Below, in pieces: positions 19,063 to 27,597 of a stretch of 64,000 bases of DNA (the first letter of the stretch is position 1; each line of letters opens with the position of its first letter). The notes under the pieces were generated by a model. That model was not told the DNA's origin and did not search any database. It worked only from the letters and a program-made list of their open reading frames with translations. The position numbers were made by a program, and so were the translations under genes. Origin of the DNA: Flavobacterium psychrotrophum (GTDB taxonomy: Bacteria > Bacteroidota > Bacteroidia > Flavobacteriales > Flavobacteriaceae); NCBI RefSeq assembly GCF_003403075.1, contig NZ_CP031557.1:3286001-3350000 (forward strand). Reading direction: 5' to 3'.

Positions 19063-19419
19063 TTATTCGCCGGCGGCGTTTGCTTCCAGCGCTTCCCAAA
19101 ATTCGTAGGCACGGCGCAGGTGCGGTACAACAATAGTCCCCCCCACCAGTGTGGCTATACTCAGGGCTTCCATAACCTCAGCTTTAGTAAGGCCCTCTTT
19201 ATGGCTGGTTTCAAGATGGTATTTTACACAGTCGTCGCAACGCAGCACGGCGCTTGCCACAAGGCCCAGTAACTCCTTGGTTTTAACATCAAGTGCACCC
19301 GGCATATAAGCATTGGTATCAAGGTTAAAAATACGCTTGATCACTTTATTATCATCAGCCAGAAGCCTTTCGTTCATCTTCTGGCGGTAGTCGTTAAATT
19401 CCTGTACTAAATCGGCCAT
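19063..19419 (-). CDS. Carboxymuconolactone decarboxylase (AhpD-like) family protein
   Basis: The 118-aa all-helical protein has the AhpD/CMD redox motif CDDCVKYHLETS (CxxC followed by His). Many such proteins are thiol-dependent peroxidases or reductases rather than decarboxylases. It lies 2 bp after tatC and 15 bp before lptB, so it is co-transcribed with envelope genes. A link to export is not established by sequence. Confidence 0.85.
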   Translation of the reverse strand: MADLVQEFNDYRQKMNERLLADDNKVIKRIFNLDTNAYMPGALDVKTKELLGLVASAVLRCDDCVKYHLETSHKEGLTKAEVMEALSIATLVGGTIVVPHLRRAYEFWEALEANAAGE

Positions 19420-19421
19420 GG

Positions 19422-20240
19422 CTATTCGGTAGTTTTAGGGGTTTTGTTCATTCGTGCAGCTATCAGTATACTTGCTTCATACAGTATAACCAGCGGTATG
19501 GTTACCGTCATCTGGCTTACCACATCGGGCGGGGTAACAACCGCAGCCACAATTAATATTATTACCAGTGCATAACGGCGGTACTTGCGCAAAAATGATG
19601 CCGTTACCAGCCCCAGTTTAGCCAGGAAGTAAATAATTATGGGCATCTCAAACACGAGCCCGCACGATATTACAGTAGTTTTTATAAGGCTAAGGTAAGA
19701 ATCAAGGTCTACATTGTTTATTACCTCTTTACTAATGGTATAATTAGCAAGGAAGTTAATAGACAGCGGCATTATGAGGTAGTACCCAAAAAGCACGCCC
19801 AGAAAAAACAACAATGATGTAAACACGATGAAAGAAACCGCGTTTTTACGCTCATTATCATACAGGGCAGGTGCTATAAACTTCCATACCTGCCATAGTA
19901 TGAACGGAAATGCAAGGATAAGGCCGGCGGTAATGGCTGTCCAGATATCGGTACTAAACTGCCCATCCATAGTACGGCTTATAACTGCAAACGGAAGCTC
20001 TGTAACACAAAAGCTTTTATCGAGGTCATACTTATTAGCCAGGTCGCAAAAAATGCGGTAGGTAATAAAGTCAGCACGCTTAGGCGCAAAGATGATGTCA
20101 TCAAATATTTCACGGCTAAAAACAAAAGCCACAACAGCCCCTATAAGAATTGCGGCGCAGCTGCGCACTAATATCCATCGAAGCTCTTCAAGATGGTCCA
20201 GGAACGACATTTCGCCACCTGTATTTTTGTTTTTTGCCAT
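19422..20240 (-). CDS. tatC: Twin-arginine translocase subunit TatC
   Basis: The 272-aa polytopic membrane protein has the signature N-terminal MSFLDHLEELRWILVRS, which binds the RR signal, and six predicted membrane helices. TatC recognises folded twin-arginine substrates and recruits TatA. The segment AFPFILWQVWKFIAPALY is diagnostic. No tatA or tatB is adjacent. It starts 3 bp after the kdsD stop. Confidence 0.95.
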   Translation of the reverse strand: MAKNKNTGGEMSFLDHLEELRWILVRSCAAILIGAVVAFVFSREIFDDIIFAPKRADFITYRIFCDLANKYDLDKSFCVTELPFAVISRTMDGQFSTDIWTAITAGLILAFPFILWQVWKFIAPALYDNERKNAVSFIVFTSLLFFLGVLFGYYLIMPLSINFLANYTISKEVINNVDLDSYLSLIKTTVISCGLVFEMPIIIYFLAKLGLVTASFLRKYRRYALVIILIVAAVVTPPDVVSQMTVTIPLVILYEASILIAARMNKTPKTTE

Positions 20241-20243
20241 AAG

Positions 20244-21209
20244 TTATACTATTCCTTCTTTTAAGATATCGTGCAGGTGCAGTATGCCTTTGTACTCGCC
20301 GCCGTCTACTACCACAAGCTGGGTAATGGCATGGTTTTCCATAATATTAAAGGCATCGGCCACCATATCAAATGATGTTATTGTTTTTGGGTTCTTAGTC
20401 ATTACATCTTTAGCGGTAACGCCTGCAATGTTGTCGCGGTCGTTAAGCATGCGCCTTATATCACCATCGGTTATTACACCGGTTACAGTGCCATTTTCAA
20501 CCACTGCGGTTACACCCAGGCGCTTTTCAGATATTTCGTGTATGGCAACTTTAACACTGTCATCGGGGCTAACCTGCGGCATACGCGACGCATCGAGCAT
20601 ATCGGCAACACGCAGCAGCAACTTTTTGCCCAGCGCACCACCCGGGTGGTACTTAGCAAAATCTTCGGCAGTAAAGTTGCGCATCTCCATAAGGCAAACG
20701 GCAAGGGCATCGCCCAGTACCAGCTGCGCCGTAGTGCTGTTTGTAGGTGCCAGGTTTAGCGGACAGGCCTCCTGTTCTACATACGCATGAAGTACCAAAT
20801 CAGATTCTTTGCCAAGGTATGAATTTTTATTGGCTGTCATGCCAATAAGTATATTGCCCCCACGTTTAAGTAATGGAACAAGGGCTTTAATTTCGGGACT
20901 GTTACCGCTTTTAGAGATACAAATAACCACATCGCCGGGCTGCACCATGCCCAGGTCGCCATGTATGGCTTCGGCAGCATGCAAAAAAAGTGATGGGGTT
21001 CCGGTACTGTTTAGGGTAGCCACGATCTTAGCCGCTATAAGAGCACTCTTACCAATACCTGTAATAACGGTACGGCCTGTGCAGTTGTATATATGTTCTA
21101 CGCTTTGGGTAAAATCGTTGTCAATATATTGCGCCAGTGCAGCAATGCTCTCACTTTCAGAAAGTATAGTTTTTCTGGCGGCGGCCAGTATTGCTTCAGT
21201 ATCTATCAA
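20244..21209 (-). CDS. kdsD: D-arabinose 5-phosphate isomerase (KdsD/KpsF/GutQ family)
   Basis: The 321-aa protein has an N-terminal SIS sugar-isomerase domain (~30-180; GIGKSALIAAKIVATLNSTG, CISKSGNSPEIKAL) and two C-terminal CBS domains (~200-321). It converts ribulose-5-phosphate to arabinose-5-phosphate, the first step to the Kdo sugar of LPS. It is the first gene of the four-gene operon and shares a short divergent promoter region with recQ. Confidence 0.92.
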   Translation of the reverse strand: MIDTEAILAAARKTILSESESIAALAQYIDNDFTQSVEHIYNCTGRTVITGIGKSALIAAKIVATLNSTGTPSLFLHAAEAIHGDLGMVQPGDVVICISKSGNSPEIKALVPLLKRGGNILIGMTANKNSYLGKESDLVLHAYVEQEACPLNLAPTNSTTAQLVLGDALAVCLMEMRNFTAEDFAKYHPGGALGKKLLLRVADMLDASRMPQVSPDDSVKVAIHEISEKRLGVTAVVENGTVTGVITDGDIRRMLNDRDNIAGVTAKDVMTKNPKTITSFDMVADAFNIMENHAITQLVVVDGGEYKGILHLHDILKEGIV

Positions 21210-21267
21210 TCGCGCTAAATATTTAAAAAGTTGTTAATGTAAAAGATTTTTGTATCTTTATGTTCTG

Positions 21268-21275
21268 CAAATTTA
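21268..21275 (-). promoter_or_regulatory. -7 box of the kdsD operon
   Basis: Read on the minus strand, this is TAAATTTG followed by C, a perfect TAnnTTTG box about 60 bp before the kdsD ATG. On the plus strand a weaker TATCTTTA (21253-21260) may serve recQ. Confidence 0.4.
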
Positions 21276-21298
21276 TGTAAATTACTATTATTGATATA

Positions 21299-23497
21299 AT
21301 GAAATCGACCGAAATTGACTTACATAAAGAGTTAAAAAAGTATTTTGGTTTTAACAAATTCAAGGGCCTTCAGGAAGAAGTGGTGCGCAGCATAATATCT
21401 GGCAATAACACTTTTGTGATTATGCCTACAGGCGGCGGAAAATCGCTCTGCTACCAGCTGCCGGCACTTGTTTTAGACGGCGTTGCCATTGTGGTGTCTC
21501 CACTCATCGCTCTTATGAAGAACCAGGTCGATGCCATTCGCAGCCTGTCTTCTGAGTTTGGCATTGCGCACGTACTTAACAGCTCCCTTACCAAGACTGA
21601 GATAAACCAGGTAAAAAAAGATATTAGCTCTGGCCTTACAAAACTACTATATGTGGCGCCCGAATCGCTTACTAAAGAAGAGTACACGTTGTTCTTACAA
21701 TCAGTACCGCTTTCTTTTGTAGCTATAGACGAAGCCCACTGTATTTCAGAATGGGGGCATGACTTCCGTCCGGAATACCGCAACCTGCGCAATATTATCC
21801 GCAACCTGGGCGATATACCCATTATTGGCCTTACCGCCACGGCTACCCCTAAGGTGCAGGAGGATATACTGAAAAACCTAGATATGCCCGATGCCAATAC
21901 ATTTAAGGCATCGTTTAACAGGCCAAACCTTTACTACGAAATACGCCCGAAGCAAAAAACGGTAGAAAGCGACATTATTCGCTTTATTCGCCAGCATAAG
22001 GGTAAAAGCGGGGTTATTTACTGCCTTAGCCGTAAAAAAGTAGAAGAGATTGCACAGGTACTACAGGTAAACGGCATTAGCGCCGTACCCTATCACGCGG
22101 GTCTTGATGCCAAAACGCGCGCCAAACACCAGGATATGTTCCTGATGGAAGACGTAGACGTTGTGGTTGCAACTATAGCCTTTGGTATGGGTATCGATAA
22201 GCCGGATGTACGTTTTGTAATTCACCACGACATTCCTAAATCGCTCGAAAGTTATTACCAGGAAACCGGGCGTGCCGGCCGCGATGGTGGCGAAGGCCAT
22301 TGCCTTTCCTACTACAGCTACAAGGATATTGAAAAGCTTGAAAAATTTATGAGTGGCAAGCCCGTAGCCGAACAGGAAATAGGGTTTGCATTGCTTCAGG
22401 AAGTGGTGGCCTATGCTGAGACTTCTATGAGCCGCCGTAAATTTTTACTCCACTATTTTGGAGAAGAGTTTGACGACGAAACCGGAGAAGGCGCCGATAT
22501 GGATGACAACGTGCGCAATCCGAAAAAGAAAACCGAAGCACAGGAACAGGTTGTTACCCTGCTTAAGGTAGTGCGCGATACCAAGCAGCTTTATAAATCT
22601 AAAGAAATCATCTTTACCCTTACGGGAAAAGTAAACGCCGTTATAAAAGCACATCGTACTGATGCCCAGCCTTATTTTGGCATTGGAAAAGATTTTGAAG
22701 AAAAACACTGGATGGCACTTATTCGCCAGGTACTGGTAGAAGGTTATCTTGACAAAGACATTGAAACATATGGTATACTAAAGCTTACACCAAAAGGCGA
22801 GGCTTTTATAAACAATCCTGTGTCGTTTATGATGACCGAGGATCATGATTTTAGCGGAGACAGTGACGATGAGACCACAGTTACCACAGCAAAATCTGTT
22901 ACCGTGGCAGACGAGGTGCTGACAAATATGCTGAAAGACCTGCGCAAAAAAGTGGCTAAAAAACTGGGCGTACCGCCGTTTGTGGTATTCCAAGATCCGT
23001 CGCTGGAAGATATGGCGCTTAAGTACCCTGTAAACATTGAGGAATTGGGTGGCGTACACGGTGTGGGCGAAGGTAAAGCCAAAAAATACGGTAAAGAGTT
23101 TGTAGATCTTATAGCACGCTACGTAGAAGACAATGACATTATACGTCCGGACGACCTTGTGGTTAAAACTACAGGAGCCAACTCTGCGCTAAAGCTTTAT
23201 ATTATACAAAACATAGACCGTAAACTACCTTTAAACGATATTGCTAAAGCCAAGGGCCTTGACATGGACACACTACTCAAAGAAATGGAGCAGATTGTGT
23301 ACAGCGGCACTAAGCTAAATATCAAATACTGGGTAGACGAAATACTGGACGACGAACAGCAGGAGGAAATCCATGATTACTATATGGACTCTGAATCTGA
23401 CAGTATTAAAGATGCCCTGAAAGAATTTGAAGGCGATTATGATACCGAAGAACTACGCCTGATGCGCATTAAGTTTATCAGCGAAGTGGCAAATTAG
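21299..23497 (+). CDS. recQ: ATP-dependent DNA helicase RecQ
   Basis: The 732-aa superfamily 2 helicase acts in recombination and replication-fork repair. Motif I is MPTGGGKSLCYQLP, motif II is DEAHCISEWGHDFRPEY, motif III is GLTATATP and motif VI is QETGRAGRDG. An RQC-like region lies at ~380-510 and an HRDC domain at ~545-625 (PPFVVFQDPSLEDMALKYP). The tail (~630-732) is longer and more acidic than in E. coli RecQ, as usual in Bacteroidota. The stop codon falls at the edge of an inverted repeat. Confidence 0.95.
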   Translation: MKSTEIDLHKELKKYFGFNKFKGLQEEVVRSIISGNNTFVIMPTGGGKSLCYQLPALVLDGVAIVVSPLIALMKNQVDAIRSLSSEFGIAHVLNSSLTKTEINQVKKDISSGLTKLLYVAPESLTKEEYTLFLQSVPLSFVAIDEAHCISEWGHDFRPEYRNLRNIIRNLGDIPIIGLTATATPKVQEDILKNLDMPDANTFKASFNRPNLYYEIRPKQKTVESDIIRFIRQHKGKSGVIYCLSRKKVEEIAQVLQVNGISAVPYHAGLDAKTRAKHQDMFLMEDVDVVVATIAFGMGIDKPDVRFVIHHDIPKSLESYYQETGRAGRDGGEGHCLSYYSYKDIEKLEKFMSGKPVAEQEIGFALLQEVVAYAETSMSRRKFLLHYFGEEFDDETGEGADMDDNVRNPKKKTEAQEQVVTLLKVVRDTKQLYKSKEIIFTLTGKVNAVIKAHRTDAQPYFGIGKDFEEKHWMALIRQVLVEGYLDKDIETYGILKLTPKGEAFINNPVSFMMTEDHDFSGDSDDETTVTTAKSVTVADEVLTNMLKDLRKKVAKKLGVPPFVVFQDPSLEDMALKYPVNIEELGGVHGVGEGKAKKYGKEFVDLIARYVEDNDIIRPDDLVVKTTGANSALKLYIIQNIDRKLPLNDIAKAKGLDMDTLLKEMEQIVYSGTKLNIKYWVDEILDDEQQEEIHDYYMDSESDSIKDALKEFEGDYDTEELRLMRIKFISEVAN

Positions 23498-23501
23498 TTG
23501 T

Positions 23502-23682
23502 TAGTTGCCGGTTGTCAGTTGTTGGCAACTACACTCTTGCTCAGCAAAAAATATAAAATGAAAACCTCGGCAGAATAATGTTCTGCCGAGGTTTTTTTAT
23601 GCTGGTAATAACTAAACACTAAACTATCAACAGCGCTGGAAATATCCGAGTGAAGCTACCAACAACTGACAACCGGCAACTA
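23502..23682. repeat. 24-bp perfect inverted repeat around a terminator
   Basis: The arms 23502-23525 and 23659-23682 (TAGTTGCCGGTTGTC...) are exact reverse complements. The left arm begins 5 bp after the recQ stop and the right arm ends on the stop codon of the convergent minus-strand gene. The intervening sequence contains the intrinsic terminator. Confidence 0.85.
23561..23597. terminator. Intrinsic terminator between recQ and a convergent gene
   Basis: The 15-bp stem AAAACCTCGGCAGAA (23561-23575) pairs with 23581-23595, with a 5-nt loop and a T-run after it. The flanking A and T runs allow use in both directions. Confidence 0.9.
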
Positions 23683-23916
23683 CTCCTCATACAGCTCTCC
23701 CCTATGCGGCTTCAACGCATCCCTTACAGGTATCATATGTTCATCAGTTACTACCATCCATGCAATGGCGTACATATCGTTTACAACATCAAAACCCGTA
23801 ATGTTTAACGGTAGTTTTTCTATGGCAATAAATTCTTTTAAATGTATTTCGTGGTGTTCTGCGGTGCGCGCTGCGGCAGGCCCACGGAAATCCCATACCA
23901 GTTTTATTTTTCGCAT
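23680..23916 (-). CDS. Small hypothetical protein, 78 aa
   Basis: The protein starts MRKIKLVWDFRGPAAARTAEH and ends HRGELYEE. I do not recognise a named family. It looks like a compact, soluble, mixed-charge domain of the kind found widely as a hypothetical protein in flavobacteria. A longer frame back to 24018 exists, but its extra 34 residues (CNFATLKLCYLK type) are a translation of the neighbouring AAACTTTG repeat, so I place the start at the ATG at 23916. The 3' end is embedded in the inverted repeat shared with recQ. Confidence 0.6.
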   Translation of the reverse strand: MRKIKLVWDFRGPAAARTAEHHEIHLKEFIAIEKLPLNITGFDVVNDMYAIAWMVVTDEHMIPVRDALKPHRGELYEE

Positions 23917-23930
23917 TTTTAAGTAACAAA

Positions 23931-24072
23931 GTTTCAGAGTGGCAAAGTTACAAAGTTTGGAAAGAAGTAACAGAGTTACAAAGCAGCAAAGTTTCAGCCA
24001 TACCTGATAAAACAGCATATACTTACTTACACTTTGAAACTTTGAAACTTTGAAACTTTGCCACTCTGAAAC
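23931..24072. repeat. Inverted repeat with AAACTTTG units
   Basis: The left arm (23931-23950, GTTTCAGAGTGGCAAAGTT...) pairs with 24053-24072. The right side carries tandem CTTTGAAA octamers (24033-24056). The element begins 14 bp before the small hypothetical gene (minus strand) and reaches the stop codon of the SDR gene. Confidence 0.8.
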
Positions 24073-24971
24073 TATAAAAACTCAACTCCCGTAGCCTCCT
24101 CTGCATATTGCCAAAGCTTTTTAGCCTCATATTCATCAAGCGCGACAGGTAAAATCTCAGCTTTTGTGGGGTAACCGCGAAGGCCGCCATCCTGATCAGG
24201 ACCAATAAAATCGCCTCCGGCAACCTTATCACTTACCGCGGCATATAATGATGGTAAAGTTCCCTGCCAGGCCGGCATTAGCTTACCATATACTTTTATC
24301 ATATCATCAAATTGCTCCTTAGAAATATACCGTGCTAGCTCGGTACCGGTAATGCCCGGATGCGACGCTACAGAAAGTACGCTATCTCCCGAATTTGCAA
24401 TAAGCTTTTGCAGCTCTAATGTAAATAACAGGTTAGCGAGTTTACTCTGTGCATACTCGCGGTTAGGGTCGTAATCTTTTTCAGATTTAAGATTAGCATA
24501 ATCAATAGCACCTAAGCGGTACACCAAGCTACTAACGGTAACAATGCGCGAATCTGGCGTAGCCTTAAGCAGCGGATATAAATAGCCGGTAAACGCATAA
24601 TGCCCCAATACATTAGTGCCAAACTGAAGTTCAAAACCCTGTGCCGTTTTAGATGCGGGCGGCACCATAACACCGGCATTGTTTATAAGCAGGCCGAGTT
24701 TTTGATGCTTGCTTTTAAAAGTATCGGCCGCAGCCTTAACCGAATCAAGATCAGAAAGATCTAATTGAAGTATTTCTACACTACCAGCGGAATCTGTTTT
24801 CTGTATTGCTTCGGCAGCGGCATTTGCCTTATCAAGGTTACGGCAGGCCAGTACTACATGGGCACCTTTTTGGTAAAGTACAAGTGCGGTTTCATATCCT
24901 ATACCGGCGTTTGCACCGGTAACTATTACAGTTTTTCCTTTTTGGTCAGGAATATTATCTTTTGTCCACAT
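24072..24971 (-). CDS. SDR-family oxidoreductase
   Basis: The 299-aa short-chain dehydrogenase has an N-terminal nucleotide site KTVIVTGANAGIGYETALVL (TGxxxGIG), NNAGVMVPP, a catalytic Ser region VTVSSLVYR and YAQSKLANLLF (YxxxK). It is closest in pattern to the retinol-dehydrogenase / WWOX-like group. The substrate is unknown. An AraC regulator gene lies 86 bp upstream in the same direction and may control it. Confidence 0.9.
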   Translation of the reverse strand: MWTKDNIPDQKGKTVIVTGANAGIGYETALVLYQKGAHVVLACRNLDKANAAAEAIQKTDSAGSVEILQLDLSDLDSVKAAADTFKSKHQKLGLLINNAGVMVPPASKTAQGFELQFGTNVLGHYAFTGYLYPLLKATPDSRIVTVSSLVYRLGAIDYANLKSEKDYDPNREYAQSKLANLLFTLELQKLIANSGDSVLSVASHPGITGTELARYISKEQFDDMIKVYGKLMPAWQGTLPSLYAAVSDKVAGGDFIGPDQDGGLRGYPTKAEILPVALDEYEAKKLWQYAEEATGVEFL

Positions 24972-25057
24972 GGTATTATATTTAAATGTGGTACAAAGTT
25001 CGGGTATTTAAACAGCTTTAGTAATACGATCAGCAAACCAAAAAGTACAAAAAACAA

Positions 25058-25963
25058 TCAATCGCCTTTCCTGAATTGCAACGGAGAAAGGTTAGTTGTC
25101 TTTTTAAAGAAAGTACTAAAATGATTGGACTCTTCAAAACCCAGGCAGCCCGATATTTCAGCAACAGTCCATGATGTAGTTTTAAGCAACACACGGGCTT
25201 CCTGCAAAACACGGTTACGGATAAGTTGTGAGGTAGAGAGTCCTAATATTTCCCGTAGCGATTTATTAAGATGGTTTACATGGACATTAAGCTTTGCAGC
25301 AAAATCAGATGGGGTTTTTAGCAACACAACATCACCGGGATCTTCAATTGTAAACTGCCTTTCGAGCAAATCATTAAATAAAAGTGCAATACGCGCCGCG
25401 CCGTTAGATACTGGCAAAGCCTCTCCTTTTTCAGGCTGTAACTTTTGCGCTTCATGAATTACTTCCAGCAGTTTGTGGCGCAGGTAATCATATTTAAGCA
25501 CATAATCTCCGTGTAGCTCTTCGCGCATTTTTTCGAATAAGCGTTTAAAGAAAATGTACTGCTCCTGCGTGAGTAATACAACAGCATTATCTGCCGACTG
25601 AAACACTGAAAACCCCATAAGGATACCAGGCTTATCCAGAAAGCTTTCAGTAAATACACATACATTACCAAATTGCCGTTCGCCAATAACTTCCCATTTG
25701 TAAGGCACAGACGGATTAGTAAACACCAGCGCACAACCATCTACCGCTATACTCCTGTCGGCATAATGCACAATGCATTTTCCCTCTATCAGGCTTACCT
25801 TATAAAAGCTGCGCCTGCTGTAGCTGCTACTTTTCGGCTTACCGTTAATAATCAGGTCTTCAACATTGAGTATATTAAAATGCCCCGTTCCGGTATTATT
25901 CTCATCCGGATGCAGGCCAGCTACATGCCCATAAAGTTTGCTTAACCCTATAAATTCTGCCAT
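25058..25963 (-). CDS. AraC-family transcriptional regulator
   Basis: The 301-aa protein has an N-terminal cupin-like sensing half and a C-terminal double HTH (~200-300: LNVHVNHLNKSLREILGLST and VAEISGCLGFEESNHFSTFFKK, ending NLSPLQFRKGD). It lies just upstream of the SDR gene on the same strand, suggesting it regulates it. Its own promoter region (25964-26088) is shared with the divergent DUF2891 gene and contains CGCAAAG/CACAAAG repeats at about 26011-26050. Confidence 0.9.
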   Translation of the reverse strand: MAEFIGLSKLYGHVAGLHPDENNTGTGHFNILNVEDLIINGKPKSSSYSRRSFYKVSLIEGKCIVHYADRSIAVDGCALVFTNPSVPYKWEVIGERQFGNVCVFTESFLDKPGILMGFSVFQSADNAVVLLTQEQYIFFKRLFEKMREELHGDYVLKYDYLRHKLLEVIHEAQKLQPEKGEALPVSNGAARIALLFNDLLERQFTIEDPGDVVLLKTPSDFAAKLNVHVNHLNKSLREILGLSTSQLIRNRVLQEARVLLKTTSWTVAEISGCLGFEESNHFSTFFKKTTNLSPLQFRKGD

Positions 25964-26065
25964 GACTCAAAGATACAAAAATCAAACTTCCAAGCGTTCT
26001 ATAAAGGCATTTCGCAAAGTTTCACAAAGCAGACGCAAAGATTCGCAAAGGCTGTAAACTTTTCT

Positions 26066-26073
26066 TACTTTTG
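26066..26073 (+). promoter_or_regulatory. -7 box of the DUF2891 gene
   Basis: TACTTTTG is a perfect match to TAnnTTTG. It overlaps the upstream TTG codon that would otherwise extend the DUF2891 frame, which supports the ATG at 26089 as the start and predicts a leader of only about 10 nt. Confidence 0.5.
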
Positions 26074-26088
26074 AAAAAAGCCGATTAC

Positions 26089-27150
26089 ATGAAGATTCTT
26101 ACCACAGTATTACTGTTTGCTACTACCCTGTCTTTCGCACAACAACTTACCACAGAGCGTGCTAACGGCCTGGCAAAACTGCCCATTAAGTGCCTGCAAC
26201 AGGAATATCCCAATAAATTAGGACAGCTACTTGCCGATGCTTCAGAACTTGGTACACCCAGGCAGCTTCACCCCGCTTTTTATGGCTGCTTTGACTGGCA
26301 TTCATCAGTACATGGGCACTGGAGCCTGGTATATTTGCTTAAGCACTTTCCTAACCTTGAAAATCGTGAAGAAATAATAAGCAAGCTCAATACCAACCTT
26401 AGCAAAGAGAACATTGCACAGGAAGTGGCGTACATATCTAAAAAACACGAAAAATCTTTTGAGCGCACCTACGGCTGGGCATGGTTGTTAAAACTGCAAC
26501 AGGAACTTGACGCCTATAATGAGCCGTTCGCAAAAAAACTTTCGCAAAATTTATTGCCGCTTACCAAACTGGTTTCTGAACGTTATATCGAATTTTTGCC
26601 GAAATTAAATTATGCACTTCGCGTGGGTACACACCCTAACACGGCTTTCGGATTATCATTCGCATGGGATTATGCCGTGCAGACAAAAAACATTCCCCTA
26701 CAAAACAGCATTCGCGAAAATGCCCTGCGCCTTTTTAAGAACGATAAAAACGGGCCGTTTGAATGGGAACCCAGCGGTACTGATTTTCTTTCGCCCTGTA
26801 TGGAAGAGATTGGGATCATGCAACGCATTATGCCTGAAAAAGAGTTCCTGAAATGGCTGAAGGATTTTGCGCCAAAGCTGTTTGACAAAAACTATAACTG
26901 GGAACCCGGCAAAGTATCTGACCGTACCGATGGCCTGCTGGTACATCTGGACGGACTCAACTTTAGCCGCGCCTGGAACTTTTACCACCTGGCAAAACAG
27001 TTCCCGAAACAGCTGAGCCACCTGAATACCCTTGCCGACAAGCATCTTAACTACTCGCTTCCTGCCGTGGTAGATGGCAATTATGAAGGCGAGCACTGGC
27101 TTGCGAGTTTTGCATTGCATGCTTTTGAAGAGAAAGAGAATCAGCAATAA
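26089..27150 (+). CDS. DUF2891 secreted protein
   Basis: The 353-aa protein has signal peptide MKILTTVLLFATTLSFAQ. The body matches DUF2891 (HPAFYGCFDWHSSVHGHWSLVYLL, GLSFAWDYA, FLSPCMEE, WNFYHLAK), a helical, probably alpha/alpha-toroid domain resembling glycan-processing enzymes. The function is not established. It is exported to the periplasm or beyond. The start is placed downstream of a TTG that overlaps the -7 box. Confidence 0.85.
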   Translation: MKILTTVLLFATTLSFAQQLTTERANGLAKLPIKCLQQEYPNKLGQLLADASELGTPRQLHPAFYGCFDWHSSVHGHWSLVYLLKHFPNLENREEIISKLNTNLSKENIAQEVAYISKKHEKSFERTYGWAWLLKLQQELDAYNEPFAKKLSQNLLPLTKLVSERYIEFLPKLNYALRVGTHPNTAFGLSFAWDYAVQTKNIPLQNSIRENALRLFKNDKNGPFEWEPSGTDFLSPCMEEIGIMQRIMPEKEFLKWLKDFAPKLFDKNYNWEPGKVSDRTDGLLVHLDGLNFSRAWNFYHLAKQFPKQLSHLNTLADKHLNYSLPAVVDGNYEGEHWLASFALHAFEEKENQQ

Positions 27151-27169
27151 TATCAATTATAACAAGAGC

Positions 27170-27463
27170 ATGGAAAAAGATAAAATCATACTGGATCTTG
27201 TCGAAAAATTAAAATCACTTGAGAATTTCAGTCAGTTACAATTTGCAGACTATTGGGATGCCGACCTATGCAGCTTTGGATTAAAAACAGAATCCAGACT
27301 TATATATATATCCGGATATAATTACGCAGAAGATGAAACGCAGAAATACGATTATAATCTTGAGTTGGATTATGACAAAAATCCAGGACAAACATACAAA
27401 TCAGTAAGTGGTGTTACGTCGGACGAATTAATTACTGCGCTGCGCAATTTTTTCAACATTTAA
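27170..27463 (+). CDS. Small acidic hypothetical protein, 97 aa
   Basis: The frame begins at ATG 27170 (MEKDKIILDLVEKLKSLENF), 19 bp after the DUF2891 stop. The protein is acidic and rich in Tyr and Asp (YWDADLCSFG, NYAEDETQKYDYNLELDYD) and has no signal or membrane segment. I do not recognise a family; the composition recalls small immunity or SMI1-like proteins, but this is only an impression. A longer in-frame extension overlaps the previous gene and is not needed. Confidence 0.6.
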   Translation: MEKDKIILDLVEKLKSLENFSQLQFADYWDADLCSFGLKTESRLIYISGYNYAEDETQKYDYNLELDYDKNPGQTYKSVSGVTSDELITALRNFFNI

Positions 27464-27597
27464 GTATCGACAATAACCCCAGGAGGCTTTTCGCACACAC
27501 CCGAGTGCAGCATCTGATAAAAACTGATAAACCGTACATCCTTATGAGATTGCTTTGTACCTCGCAATGACAAGTAAAAAATTCTTATTTTTGCCCC

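Noticed and set aside
23917..24018. 34-residue N-terminal extension of the small minus-strand protein
   Set aside because: The extension is a translation of the AAACTTTG repeat.
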